Shown here: positions 57,379 through 64,000 of the stretch, piece by piece
Layout of the letters: each line of letters opens with the position of its first letter
Position numbering within the stretch: the first letter of the stretch is position 1
The notes under the pieces: model-generated
The model's input: the letters and a program-made list of their open reading frames with translations, nothing else
The model's database searches: none
Told to the model about the DNA's origin: nothing
Program-made: the position numbers and the translations under genes
Source: Rhodopseudomonas palustris
Lineage (GTDB): Bacteria > Pseudomonadota > Alphaproteobacteria > Rhizobiales > Xanthobacteraceae
Length of the DNA stretch: 64,000 nt
Assembly (NCBI RefSeq): GCF_003226555.1
Contig: NZ_QKQS01000023.1
Location: 439,263 to 503,262 of the forward strand
Direction of reading: 5' to 3'

Positions 57379-57407
57379 TGGACAAACATGCCGATCTGGG
57401 CTATAGG
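57379..57407 (+). promoter_or_regulatory. Candidate promoter of the aromatic leader transcript
   Basis: TGGACA (57379-57384) and TATAGG (57402-57407) are separated by 17 bases. The predicted start of transcription, about seven bases on, would fall at the ATG of the leader peptide (57415), giving a leaderless message, as known for the rhizobial trpL leader. The fit to the -10 consensus is only moderate. Confidence 0.45.
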
Positions 57408-57414
57408 AGCGGCC

Positions 57415-57492
57415 ATGATCCACCTGTCCGCCTCGTACTGGTACTTTTATTTTAGCAGCTCGCTGGCGGCGGGAGGATTTCGCGCGATCTAA
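57415..57492 (+). CDS. Aromatic-amino-acid leader peptide upstream of DAHP synthase
   Basis: A 25-codon frame, MIHLSASYWYFYFSSSLAAG and five further residues, containing Tyr-Trp-Tyr-Phe-Tyr-Phe in six consecutive codons. TAGGAG lies just upstream as a possible ribosome site, but transcription may start at the ATG. Bases 57428-57432 (CCGCC) can pair with 57465-57469 (GGCGG), and 57463-57470 (CTGGCGGC) can instead pair with 57518-57525 (GCCGCCAG), the left arm of the terminator. Ribosome stalling at scarce Tyr, Trp or Phe codons would cover the first segment and favour the antiterminator, the classic attenuation layout. Confidence 0.85.
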   Translation: MIHLSASYWYFYFSSSLAAGGFRAI

Positions 57493-57513
57493 CGATTGCA
57501 GCATCGAAGTCCG

Positions 57514-57540
57514 AAAAGCCGCCAGACCTGGCGGCTTTTT
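57514..57540 (+). terminator. Attenuator terminator of the DAHP synthase gene
   Basis: AAAAGCCGCCA-GACC-TGGCGGCTTTT is an 11-bp perfect stem with a four-base loop, followed by further T, CGTTT. It lies between the leader peptide and the gene start at 57582. Its left arm includes the segment that can pair with the leader-peptide region at 57463-57470. Confidence 0.92.
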
Positions 57541-57581
57541 CGTTTGAGCCGGCAGGTCTCCTTCACAAGGAGCAAACTGCC

Positions 57582-58676
57582 GTGTTGACCACCACCGACG
57601 ACCTTCGCCTGCAGAAACTCACCGAACTCAGCACGCCTGCCGAGGTGATGGGCGAGATTCCGCGCACGCTGACCGCGACACGCACCGTTGCGGCGAGCCG
57701 CAGCGCGATTCACGCCATCCTCACCGGAGCCGACGACCGGCTCCTCGTCGTGGTCGGCCCCTGTTCGATTCACGATCCGGCCGCGGCCATGGACTATGCC
57801 AGCCGTCTGGCGGCGCTGCGCGAGACCTTGGCCGACCGGCTCGAGATCGTGATGCGGGTGTATTTCGAGAAGCCGCGCACCACGGTGGGTTGGAAAGGCC
57901 TGATCAACGATCCCGACCTCGACGGCAGCTTCCGGATCGACAAGGGGCTGCGGCTGGCGCGTGAAGTGCTGTCGGCCGTGAACAATCTCGGCCTGCCGGC
58001 CGCCACTGAATTCCTCGACCTGATCACGCCGCAATACATCGCGGATCTGGTCGCCTGGGGCGCGATCGGAGCGCGGACCACCGAGAGCCAGATCCACCGC
58101 GAACTCGCTTCGGGCCTATCATGCCCGATCGGCTTCAAGAACGGCACCGACGGCAACGTCCGGATTGCGGCGGAAGCGGTGAAATCCGCCGCGCAGCCAC
58201 ATCATTTCATGGCGGTGACCAAGGGTGGACGCAATGCCATCGCGGCCACCACCGGTAACAGCGACTGCCACGTCATCCTGCGCGGCGGCGTCACGCCGAA
58301 CTACGACGCCGCAAGCGTCGAAGCAGCTGCTGCGGTGCTCGGCAAGATCGGCCTGGCGCCGCGACTGATGATCGATGCCAGCCACGCCAACAGCAGCAAG
58401 CAGCCGGACAACCAGCCGAAGGTCACGGCCGACATCGGGCGTCAATTAGCGGCGGGCGATGATCGCATCATCGGCGTGATGATCGAGAGCAATCTGGTGG
58501 CCGGTCGGCAGGACGTGGTACCGGGCCGGCCGCTGCACTACGGCCAGAGCATCACCGACGGCTGCATCGACTGGGCGACGACCGAGACGGTGCTGCACGA
58601 GCTGGCCACTGCGGTCGACAGCCGGCGAGCTACGCGGCACGCCGCGAGGGCTCAGGAGGAAGGTGCTGCGGCTTGA
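57582..58676 (+). CDS. aroG: 3-deoxy-7-phosphoheptulonate synthase (DAHP synthase, class I)
   Basis: A 364-residue enzyme that joins phosphoenolpyruvate and erythrose-4-phosphate, the first step of aromatic amino-acid synthesis. Motifs are VVVGPCSIHDPAAAMDYA (metal-binding Cys61), MRVYFEKPRTTVGWKGLINDPDLDGSF, GARTTESQIHRELASGLSCPIGFKNGTDG and MIDASHANSSKQ. The start is GTG after AAGGAGCAAACTGCC. Preceded by the aromatic leader and attenuator. Symbol chosen by family (AroF/G/H type); which amino acid inhibits it cannot be read from the sequence. Confidence 0.93.
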   Translation: MLTTTDDLRLQKLTELSTPAEVMGEIPRTLTATRTVAASRSAIHAILTGADDRLLVVVGPCSIHDPAAAMDYASRLAALRETLADRLEIVMRVYFEKPRTTVGWKGLINDPDLDGSFRIDKGLRLAREVLSAVNNLGLPAATEFLDLITPQYIADLVAWGAIGARTTESQIHRELASGLSCPIGFKNGTDGNVRIAAEAVKSAAQPHHFMAVTKGGRNAIAATTGNSDCHVILRGGVTPNYDAASVEAAAAVLGKIGLAPRLMIDASHANSSKQPDNQPKVTADIGRQLAAGDDRIIGVMIESNLVAGRQDVVPGRPLHYGQSITDGCIDWATTETVLHELATAVDSRRATRHAARAQEEGAAA

Positions 58677-58723
58677 GCAGCTGAGCGCGGGGCGGCAATC
58701 GTTTCTGTTGCTACCTTACTCTG

Positions 58724-58842
58724 CGTCATCCTGAGGAGCCCACCGGGCCGCGCTATGCGCGGCACGGCGGGCCTCGAAGGATGAGCCGCCGGCACCCGTA
58801 GCCGCATCCTGAGGCGCGCTGCGCGCGCGCCTCAGGATGACG
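58724..58842. repeat. Intergenic palindromic repeat, family C
   Basis: A 119-bp element with outer arms CGTCATCCTGAGG and CCTCAGGATGACG and a second inner copy of the left arm (GCATCCTGAGGCGCGC, 58804-58819) that pairs with GCGCGCCTCAGGATG (58825-58839). It lies between convergent aroG and purH. The hairpin could also end transcription. Confidence 0.85.
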
Positions 58843-58873
58843 ACGCTGACCTTCACTCAGCCGAGGAAACGCC

Positions 58874-60466
58874 TCAGTGCCGGAAGTGCCTTGTGCCGGT
58901 GAACACCATGGCGATGCCGGCGTCGTCGGCGGCCTTGATCACTTCGTCGTCGCGGACCGAACCGCCGGGCTGGATCACCGCGGTGGCGCCGGCTTCGATG
59001 CAGGCCAGCATGCCGTCGGCGAACGGGAAGAACGCATCCGAGGCGACCACCGAGCCCTTGGTCATCGGCGCGGCGAGCTTCAGCTCGGCCGCCGCATCCT
59101 GCGCCTTGCGGGCGGCGATGCGGGCCGAATCCACACGGCTCATCTGGCCGGCGCCGATGCCGACGGTGGCGAGGTCCTTGGCGTAAATAATCGTGTTCGA
59201 CTTGACGTGCTTGCCGACGCGGAACGCGAACTTCAGGTCGCGCAGCTCGGCTTCGGTCGGCTGCCGCTCGGTGACGACCTTCAGCGCCATGTCGTCGACC
59301 ACCGCATTGTCGCGCGACTGCACCAAGAGGCCGCCGGCGACGGTCTTGTAGGTCAGGCCGATCGCGCGCGGATCGGGCAGCGCGCCCGCCAGCAACAGCC
59401 GCAGATTCTTCTTTGCCGCGACGATCGCGATCGCTTCCTCGGTGGCGTCGGGCGCGATGATCACCTCGGTGAAAATCTCGGTGATGGCACGCGCGGCTTC
59501 CGCATCGAGGGTGCGGTTCAGCGCCACGATGCCGCCGAACGCCGACACCGAATCGCAGGCCAGTGCCTTGCGATAGGCGTCGAGCAGACTCGCGCCTTCG
59601 GCGACGCCGCACGGATTGGCGTGCTTGACGATGACGCAGGCCGCGGTGCGCGCCGCATCGAACTCGCCGACGCACTCATAGGCCGCGTCGGTGTCGTTGA
59701 TGTTGTTGTAGGACAGTTCCTTGCCCTGCACCTGGCGCGCGGTGGCGACGCCAGGGCGCTTCTCCGACGTGGCGTAGAACGCCGCGGTCTGGTGCGGATT
59801 TTCACCGTAACGGAGGCTCTGGATCAGCCGGCCGCCGATCGCACGGAAGTCGGGCGCGTCGGTCTTGAGCTGCAGTGCGAACCAGTTGGAGATCGCCGCA
59901 TCATACGCGGCAGTGCGCGCATAGGCCTTGGCGGCGAGCCGCTTGCGCAAGTTCAGCGTCGTCGCGCCGTTGTTGGCCGCGAGTTCGTCGAGCACCGCCC
60001 GATAGTCGTTGGCTTCGACCACCACCGCGACGTCGTCGTGGTTCTTCGCCGCGGCGCGAATCATCGCCGGCCCGCCGATGTCGATGTTCTCGATGCAGTC
60101 TTCGTAGCCAGCGCCTTTGTCGACGGTGGCTTCGAACGGATACAGGTTCACCACCAACAGATCGATCTGCGGGATGCCGTGCGCGGCCATCGCCTGCTTG
60201 TGGTCGTCATTGTCGCGGATCGCCAACAGGCCGCCATGCACCTTGGGGTGCAGGGTCTTGACCCGGCCGTCCATCATCTCGGGGAAGCCGGTCAGCTCGG
60301 AGACGTCCTTGACCGGAAGACCGGCCGCAGCGATCGCCTTGGCGGTGCCGCCGGTCGAGACCAGCTCGACGCCGTGGCCGGCGAGCGCACGGGCGAAATC
60401 GATCAGTCCGGTCTTATCGGACACGGACAACAGGGCACGGGTGACGCGACGGGGATTCTGGGTCAT
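58874..60466 (-). CDS. purH: Bifunctional AICAR transformylase / IMP cyclohydrolase
   Basis: A 530-residue enzyme for the last two steps of IMP synthesis. The N-terminal cyclohydrolase (MGS-like fold) has [61 protein letters not shown] and [15 protein letters not shown]. The transformylase domain has [42 protein letters not shown], and [30 protein letters not shown]; the C-terminus is [35 protein letters not shown]. The length is normal. It follows the heparinase-like gene on the same strand. Confidence 0.97.
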   Translation of the reverse strand: MTQNPRRVTRALLSVSDKTGLIDFARALAGHGVELVSTGGTAKAIAAAGLPVKDVSELTGFPEMMDGRVKTLHPKVHGGLLAIRDNDDHKQAMAAHGIPQIDLLVVNLYPFEATVDKGAGYEDCIENIDIGGPAMIRAAAKNHDDVAVVVEANDYRAVLDELAANNGATTLNLRKRLAAKAYARTAAYDAAISNWFALQLKTDAPDFRAIGGRLIQSLRYGENPHQTAAFYATSEKRPGVATARQVQGKELSYNNINDTDAAYECVGEFDAARTAACVIVKHANPCGVAEGASLLDAYRKALACDSVSAFGGIVALNRTLDAEAARAITEIFTEVIIAPDATEEAIAIVAAKKNLRLLLAGALPDPRAIGLTYKTVAGGLLVQSRDNAVVDDMALKVVTERQPTEAELRDLKFAFRVGKHVKSNTIIYAKDLATVGIGAGQMSRVDSARIAARKAQDAAAELKLAAPMTKGSVVASDAFFPFADGMLACIEAGATAVIQPGGSVRDDEVIKAADDAGIAMVFTGTRHFRH

Positions 60467-60651
60467 GGGGCACGATCTTCTGTTGGAAGGAAAGCTATGC
60501 CCAGGCGCGCGGCAGATACGTCCCGCGCTTCCCGATGGTGCTCCATCCTAACGTCGCCAGTCGCGCGAGGCGTGGGTTCGGTAGCAGTTTTCACCGCTCC
60601 CGACAACGGCGACCAAGGTCACCGCAAGCCTCATATTTTAAGGAATGCGCT

Positions 60652-62538
60652 TCAGAGCGGCAGTTCAGGCTCGTGGCGGGCAGCGCGGCGGGCGCTGGTC
60701 GCCTGCGGTGAGGCATTAGAGCGGATCAGGCTCCAGCGCACGTTAGGCGCCTCGATCGAATTCTGCCGGATCACGATCTGGGTCGAACGCCGCGGTCCGT
60801 CATTGCCGGCCAGGAACACGGTCTCTTCGAGATCGACCTTGTCGTCGGCCGCCTCGAAGGTCCAGACCTCGCGATTGGGCAGCACCAGCATCACCCCGCG
60901 GGCATCGTGCAGCCGGCTGGCCTTGACCAGCGGATGCAGATGAAACCGCACGGCGTAATCGGCATGCGCGGCGCGGTGGCGGCCACCCTGCACCGGAGTG
61001 AGGCTGTCCTCGCCGTCGACCCGGCTGCCGTCGTGCTTCACCATCAGCACGCGCCGGTGCAGCACGCCGAATTTGTCACGGTAGCCGTCGTGCGACGTCG
61101 TCAGCAGGACGCCGCCCGCAACCTCTTCGCGGCGGTTCTCGACTTGACGCGGACCGCCGACCACCGGCGAGCCGTGCAGGAACCGTTTCATTGCGGAGCG
61201 CTCGACGAAACTGCAGGACGACGTGTCGTGGCAGGTGACGGTGGAATGCGCCACGGTCGAGCGGGCAAAGCCGCGCCAGCTCTCGCGATTGGTGGTCGGC
61301 ATGCCGCTATTGATCACGATCCGGCAAGCCCCCGACGACAATTCGAACGACAGGCAGCCGGCGTGCGCCTCCTGGCTGACATTGGCAGGCGGCGGCGTTC
61401 CGGCATCGACAATCACCAGCGTAGTGCCGGCGTCGATCCGCTGATAGCCCGAATGCGGCATGCTGGCGAGCGGCGTGCCCTGGCTGTCGTCATAGGCCAA
61501 TAGCGTCGCGAGCAGATCCGACGGCGTCGCGCTCATGCCGTTGAACAGCGCAAAATTGCCGTCGCCGTGGCGGAAGAACCGCAGCATCGGCATCATCCGG
61601 TCGATCGCGTTCAGCAGCGCCGGCGGCGGCGCGATATTGCGAGCCGCAAAGGTCTGGCGCAGCGGCAGCAGATCGATCAACAGTTCGATCAGCGCGCCCG
61701 GATTGCGCGAGATGTGGCCGCCATCCGGGAGGATCTGGCGCTGCAGCTCGTCCGACAGCTTCTTGGTGGCGGCGCGGATCTGCCGCGCCTGGTTGGCGAG
61801 GCACAGCGACGCGTAGCACAGCGCGATCAGCACCTGCAGCCGCGGCACGCCGTCCTGCACATCGAGCAGTGCGTAGCGCAGCGAGCGGATTTCGCGGGTC
61901 AGGCCGCGCAGATAGCGGCGATAGAATTTGCCATCGGTGTCGGACAGCACCAGCGGCGCCTGCGACAGCAGCGAGATCACCCGCCGCGCCAGCACGTCCG
62001 GCCGTCGCCCGACCGGCCCGGTCCGCGACATGTTGCTGAGCCAGTCGTCGACCAGGGAACGGGCGTTGGCGCGGGTGATGGCGGTATCGGCGGCGCGCAG
62101 ATGGCGTAGCCAGCCGAAGCCGAGCAACGCGGCTTCCCAATCGTCGGAAGGCGGCTCGAGATCGAAAATCGAGCGGCCATGGCAGGTGACGATCTTGCCG
62201 GCGAAGACGAAGCGGCCGGCATAGATTTCGGCGGCGCGGGTCGCGTCCGCGGTGCGCAGATCATGCGGCGCGATGATCAGCCGATCGGTGCGGCCGGGCC
62301 ACAGCCGAGTCACCGCCACCGAACCACTGGAGGCGCGCGCCATCATGGTCCGCGCGAAGCGGCCCATGATCAGCGTCGAAATTCCTCTGCGGGGCGCGGC
62401 CGACACCTGCGCTAGAGCCCCGGGTCGTTGGTACGCATCACGTTGCTGCCCTCTGCGGACGGCCGACGTCAGGTCGCGCAAGACGTCGGACAATCGTCCA
62501 GCCCGGTACAGCTTCGACTGAAACGGCTCTGCAGACAT
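60652..62538 (-). CDS. Heparinase II/III-family protein
   Basis: A 628-residue protein of the heparinase II/III-like superfamily: an alpha-helical (alpha/alpha)-toroid domain up to about residue 370 (RHLRAADTAITRANARSLVDDWLSNM, PDGGHISRNPGALIELLIDLLPLR, RFFRHGDGNFALFNGM), and a beta-sheet domain including HSGYQRIDAGTTLVIVDAG, LSFELSSGACRIVINSG and SHDGYRDKFGVLHRR. It has no signal peptide visible with this start. In alphaproteobacteria such genes recurrently sit between rsmB and purH, as here; a role on a polysaccharide or cell-surface polymer is assumed. The start at 62538 is provisional. Confidence 0.88.
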   Translation of the reverse strand: MSAEPFQSKLYRAGRLSDVLRDLTSAVRRGQQRDAYQRPGALAQVSAAPRRGISTLIMGRFARTMMARASSGSVAVTRLWPGRTDRLIIAPHDLRTADATRAAEIYAGRFVFAGKIVTCHGRSIFDLEPPSDDWEAALLGFGWLRHLRAADTAITRANARSLVDDWLSNMSRTGPVGRRPDVLARRVISLLSQAPLVLSDTDGKFYRRYLRGLTREIRSLRYALLDVQDGVPRLQVLIALCYASLCLANQARQIRAATKKLSDELQRQILPDGGHISRNPGALIELLIDLLPLRQTFAARNIAPPPALLNAIDRMMPMLRFFRHGDGNFALFNGMSATPSDLLATLLAYDDSQGTPLASMPHSGYQRIDAGTTLVIVDAGTPPPANVSQEAHAGCLSFELSSGACRIVINSGMPTTNRESWRGFARSTVAHSTVTCHDTSSCSFVERSAMKRFLHGSPVVGGPRQVENRREEVAGGVLLTTSHDGYRDKFGVLHRRVLMVKHDGSRVDGEDSLTPVQGGRHRAAHADYAVRFHLHPLVKASRLHDARGVMLVLPNREVWTFEAADDKVDLEETVFLAGNDGPRRSTQIVIRQNSIEAPNVRWSLIRSNASPQATSARRAARHEPELPL

Positions 62539-62705
62539 GCGCGCAGCTGAGACGAAAGATTGTTGTGAACCAAAGCAACCTCAAGTTAACGAAAATTCGT
62601 TGCGAATCCTTTTAATCTGGAATTCTCCGTCACACACCCTCGCGATAGGCGAATGTGGACGGGCGCTGCTGCGCCACGTCCCGACAGCCGGTCAATCTTG
62701 AGGGG

Positions 62706-64000
62706 TTACAACGACTTCACCAGCCGCGCGGCATAGAAGCCGTCGAATCCGGCGAGCCGCGGATCGCTGTGCGGCAGATGGCACGGCAGGGTTCGCAGCG
62801 CACCGTCAGCGGTGACGATCTCCGCGAGCCCGGCGACTTCGGCCGGATCGATCGGCTGCCGGCGCATCGACGGCTCGATGTCGAGCAGCGCGGCGATCGC
62901 CTGCTCGCCCTCCTCGGGCTCGAGCGAACAGGTGCAATATACCAACGTACCGCCGGGGCGCAGCAGCGACACCGCCTTCGCCAGCAGCCGGTGCTGAACC
63001 GCAGCGAGCGCCCCGATATCGCTCCCCTGCTTCAGCCATGCCACATCAGGATGCCGCCGAATCGTGCCGGTCGAGGCGCAAGGCGCGTCGATCAATACGG
63101 CGTCGAACTCGGCGGTCGCATCGCCCCGCCATTCCGCCGCATCAGCCACGGCAGTTTCGACCTCCAGCGACAGCCGCGCCAGATTTTCGCGCAGCCGCGC
63201 GACCCGCGCGGGCGACCGATCGATCGCGGTGACCCGGGCGCCGGCCGCGGCGAGCTGCGCGGTCTTGCCGCCTGGGGCGGCACAAAGATCGGCGACGCTT
63301 TTGCCGGCGATGTCGCCGAACAGCCGTGCCGGCAGCGCGGCGGCAGCATCCTGCACCCACCACTGGCCTTCATCATAGCCCGGCAGCATCCGCACCGAGC
63401 CCTGCAGCAGCGTGCGCACGGTGCCGGTCGGCAGCACTTCGCCATGCAGCCGCGCCGCCCAATGCGCCGAGTCGGCTTTCACCGTGAGATCGAGCGACGG
63501 CTCGTGGCTGATCGCCTGCGCGATCGCGCGCGCGGTGTCGGCGCCGTAATGCGCGCTCCAGCGCTCGAGCAGCCATTGCGGCACGTCGGGCGTGCCGGCC
63601 GACAGTTCCTCGACCAGCGGCAGGCCTTCACGCGCACAGCGGCGCAGCACGGCGTTGACGAGACCGGCATATTTGGCGGCGCGACGGTCGGACTGCACCA
63701 GCCGCACCGACAGATCGACGGCGGCGTGATCGGGCACGTCCATCCAGAGAATCTGCGCAGCACCGATCAACAGCGCGCTCTTGGCGCGCGGCGCGTCGGT
63801 CGGCACACCGCGATCTAGCAGCTTGGCGAGCAGGCCCTCCAGTGTTCCGAGCCGGCGCAGAATCGTCGCCACCAGCCGGCGCATCAGCGCGCGGTCGCGA
63901 TCCGACAGCGTCTTCAGGCCCGGATGCGCGGCCGGGCCTTCGAGCTGGTCGTCGAGCATGCGGCGCTTCTGCAGCACCCCGTCCAGAATGTCCGCGGCGA
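62706..64000 (-). CDS. rsmB: 16S rRNA (cytosine967-C5)-methyltransferase RsmB, 5' end beyond window
   Basis: The frame continues past the window edge (upstream codons read AADILDGVLQKRR), so the N-terminus is missing. The visible part has a NusB-like RNA-binding domain (LIGAAQILWMDVPDHAAVDLSVRL ... KYAGLVNAVLRRC) and a Rossmann methyltransferase: VADLCAAPGGKTAQLAAAGARVTAIDRSPAR for SAM binding, LIDAPCASTGTIRRHPDVAWLK, and the catalytic Cys in VYCTCSLEPEEGEQ. The C-terminal SDPRLAGFDGFYAARLVKS is standard. The product modifies small-subunit rRNA. Confidence 0.95.
   Translation of the reverse strand, partial: AADILDGVLQKRRMLDDQLEGPAAHPGLKTLSDRDRALMRRLVATILRRLGTLEGLLAKLLDRGVPTDAPRAKSALLIGAAQILWMDVPDHAAVDLSVRLVQSDRRAAKYAGLVNAVLRRCAREGLPLVEELSAGTPDVPQWLLERWSAHYGADTARAIAQAISHEPSLDLTVKADSAHWAARLHGEVLPTGTVRTLLQGSVRMLPGYDEGQWWVQDAAAALPARLFGDIAGKSVADLCAAPGGKTAQLAAAGARVTAIDRSPARVARLRENLARLSLEVETAVADAAEWRGDATAEFDAVLIDAPCASTGTIRRHPDVAWLKQGSDIGALAAVQHRLLAKAVSLLRPGGTLVYCTCSLEPEEGEQAIAALLDIEPSMRRQPIDPAEVAGLAEIVTADGALRTLPCHLPHSDPRLAGFDGFYAARLVKSL

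Noticed and set aside
58877-60943. A 688-codon frame antisense to purH
   Set aside because: Shadow of a certain gene; no start signal or domain.

Overview
The window looks like the chromosomal origin region of a purple non-sulfur alphaproteobacterium, most likely Rhodopseudomonas palustris or a close relative (Bradyrhizobium/Nitrobacter group). This rests on high-GC coding, the gene order rpsT - (non-coding gap) - dnaA - dnaN - recF - gyrB - hppD - Lrp - histidine kinase - kaiB - kaiC, a nearby ccoNOQP-ccoGHIS cluster with a FixK-type box, a DUF3551 small protein, and several families of intergenic palindromes typical of this group. The species is an inference; no database was searched.

Left part (1-25.2 kb): the end of an ABC exporter permease with an AttH-like Tat-exported lipocalin-fold protein; a MAPEG protein; a solitary branched-chain-type substrate-binding protein; an outer-membrane protein that appears to fuse an Omp25-like barrel to an omptin-type protease barrel with all four catalytic residues; htpG behind a sigma-32-like promoter; a PepSY / response regulator / histidine kinase operon; methionine-salvage genes mtnP and mtnA; an iron-type alcohol dehydrogenase; two acyl-CoA ligases; recQ with a frameshift that disconnects its HRDC domain; a degenerate HD-GYP protein; dienelactone hydrolase; a lone polysaccharide-export lipoprotein; msrA; and rpsT.

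Centre (25.2-41 kb): a 1.2-kb stretch without a convincing large gene between the rpsT terminator and dnaA is the best candidate for oriC or the dnaA control region, although it lacks consensus DnaA boxes. It is followed by dnaA-dnaN-recF-gyrB, hppD with a divergent Lrp regulator, and a tight kaiC-kaiB-HWE kinase operon with no kaiA (the KaiBC timer type studied in R. palustris). A soluble chemoreceptor-like protein with inverted domain order lies just upstream of kaiC.

Right part (41-64 kb): the complete high-affinity cbb3 oxidase operon ccoNOQP with its assembly genes ccoGHIS, reading leftwards from a perfect FixK/FNR palindrome; a group of redox and detoxification enzymes (ketopantoate-reductase-like, two SDRs, a kappa-class GST-like isomerase, a GST, gamma-glutamyltransferase); an MFS permease; a DAHP synthase gene preceded by an apparent aromatic-amino-acid attenuator (25-codon leader containing Tyr-Trp-Tyr-Phe-Tyr-Phe plus antiterminator and terminator); purH; a heparinase II/III-family protein; and the 3' part of rsmB running off the window.

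No tRNA, rRNA, CRISPR array or insertion sequence was seen. The most interesting items are the aromatic leader/attenuator at 57.4 kb, the Omp25-omptin fusion with a 14-bp perfect hairpin next to its start codon, the kai operon with its linked kinase, and the recQ frameshift.
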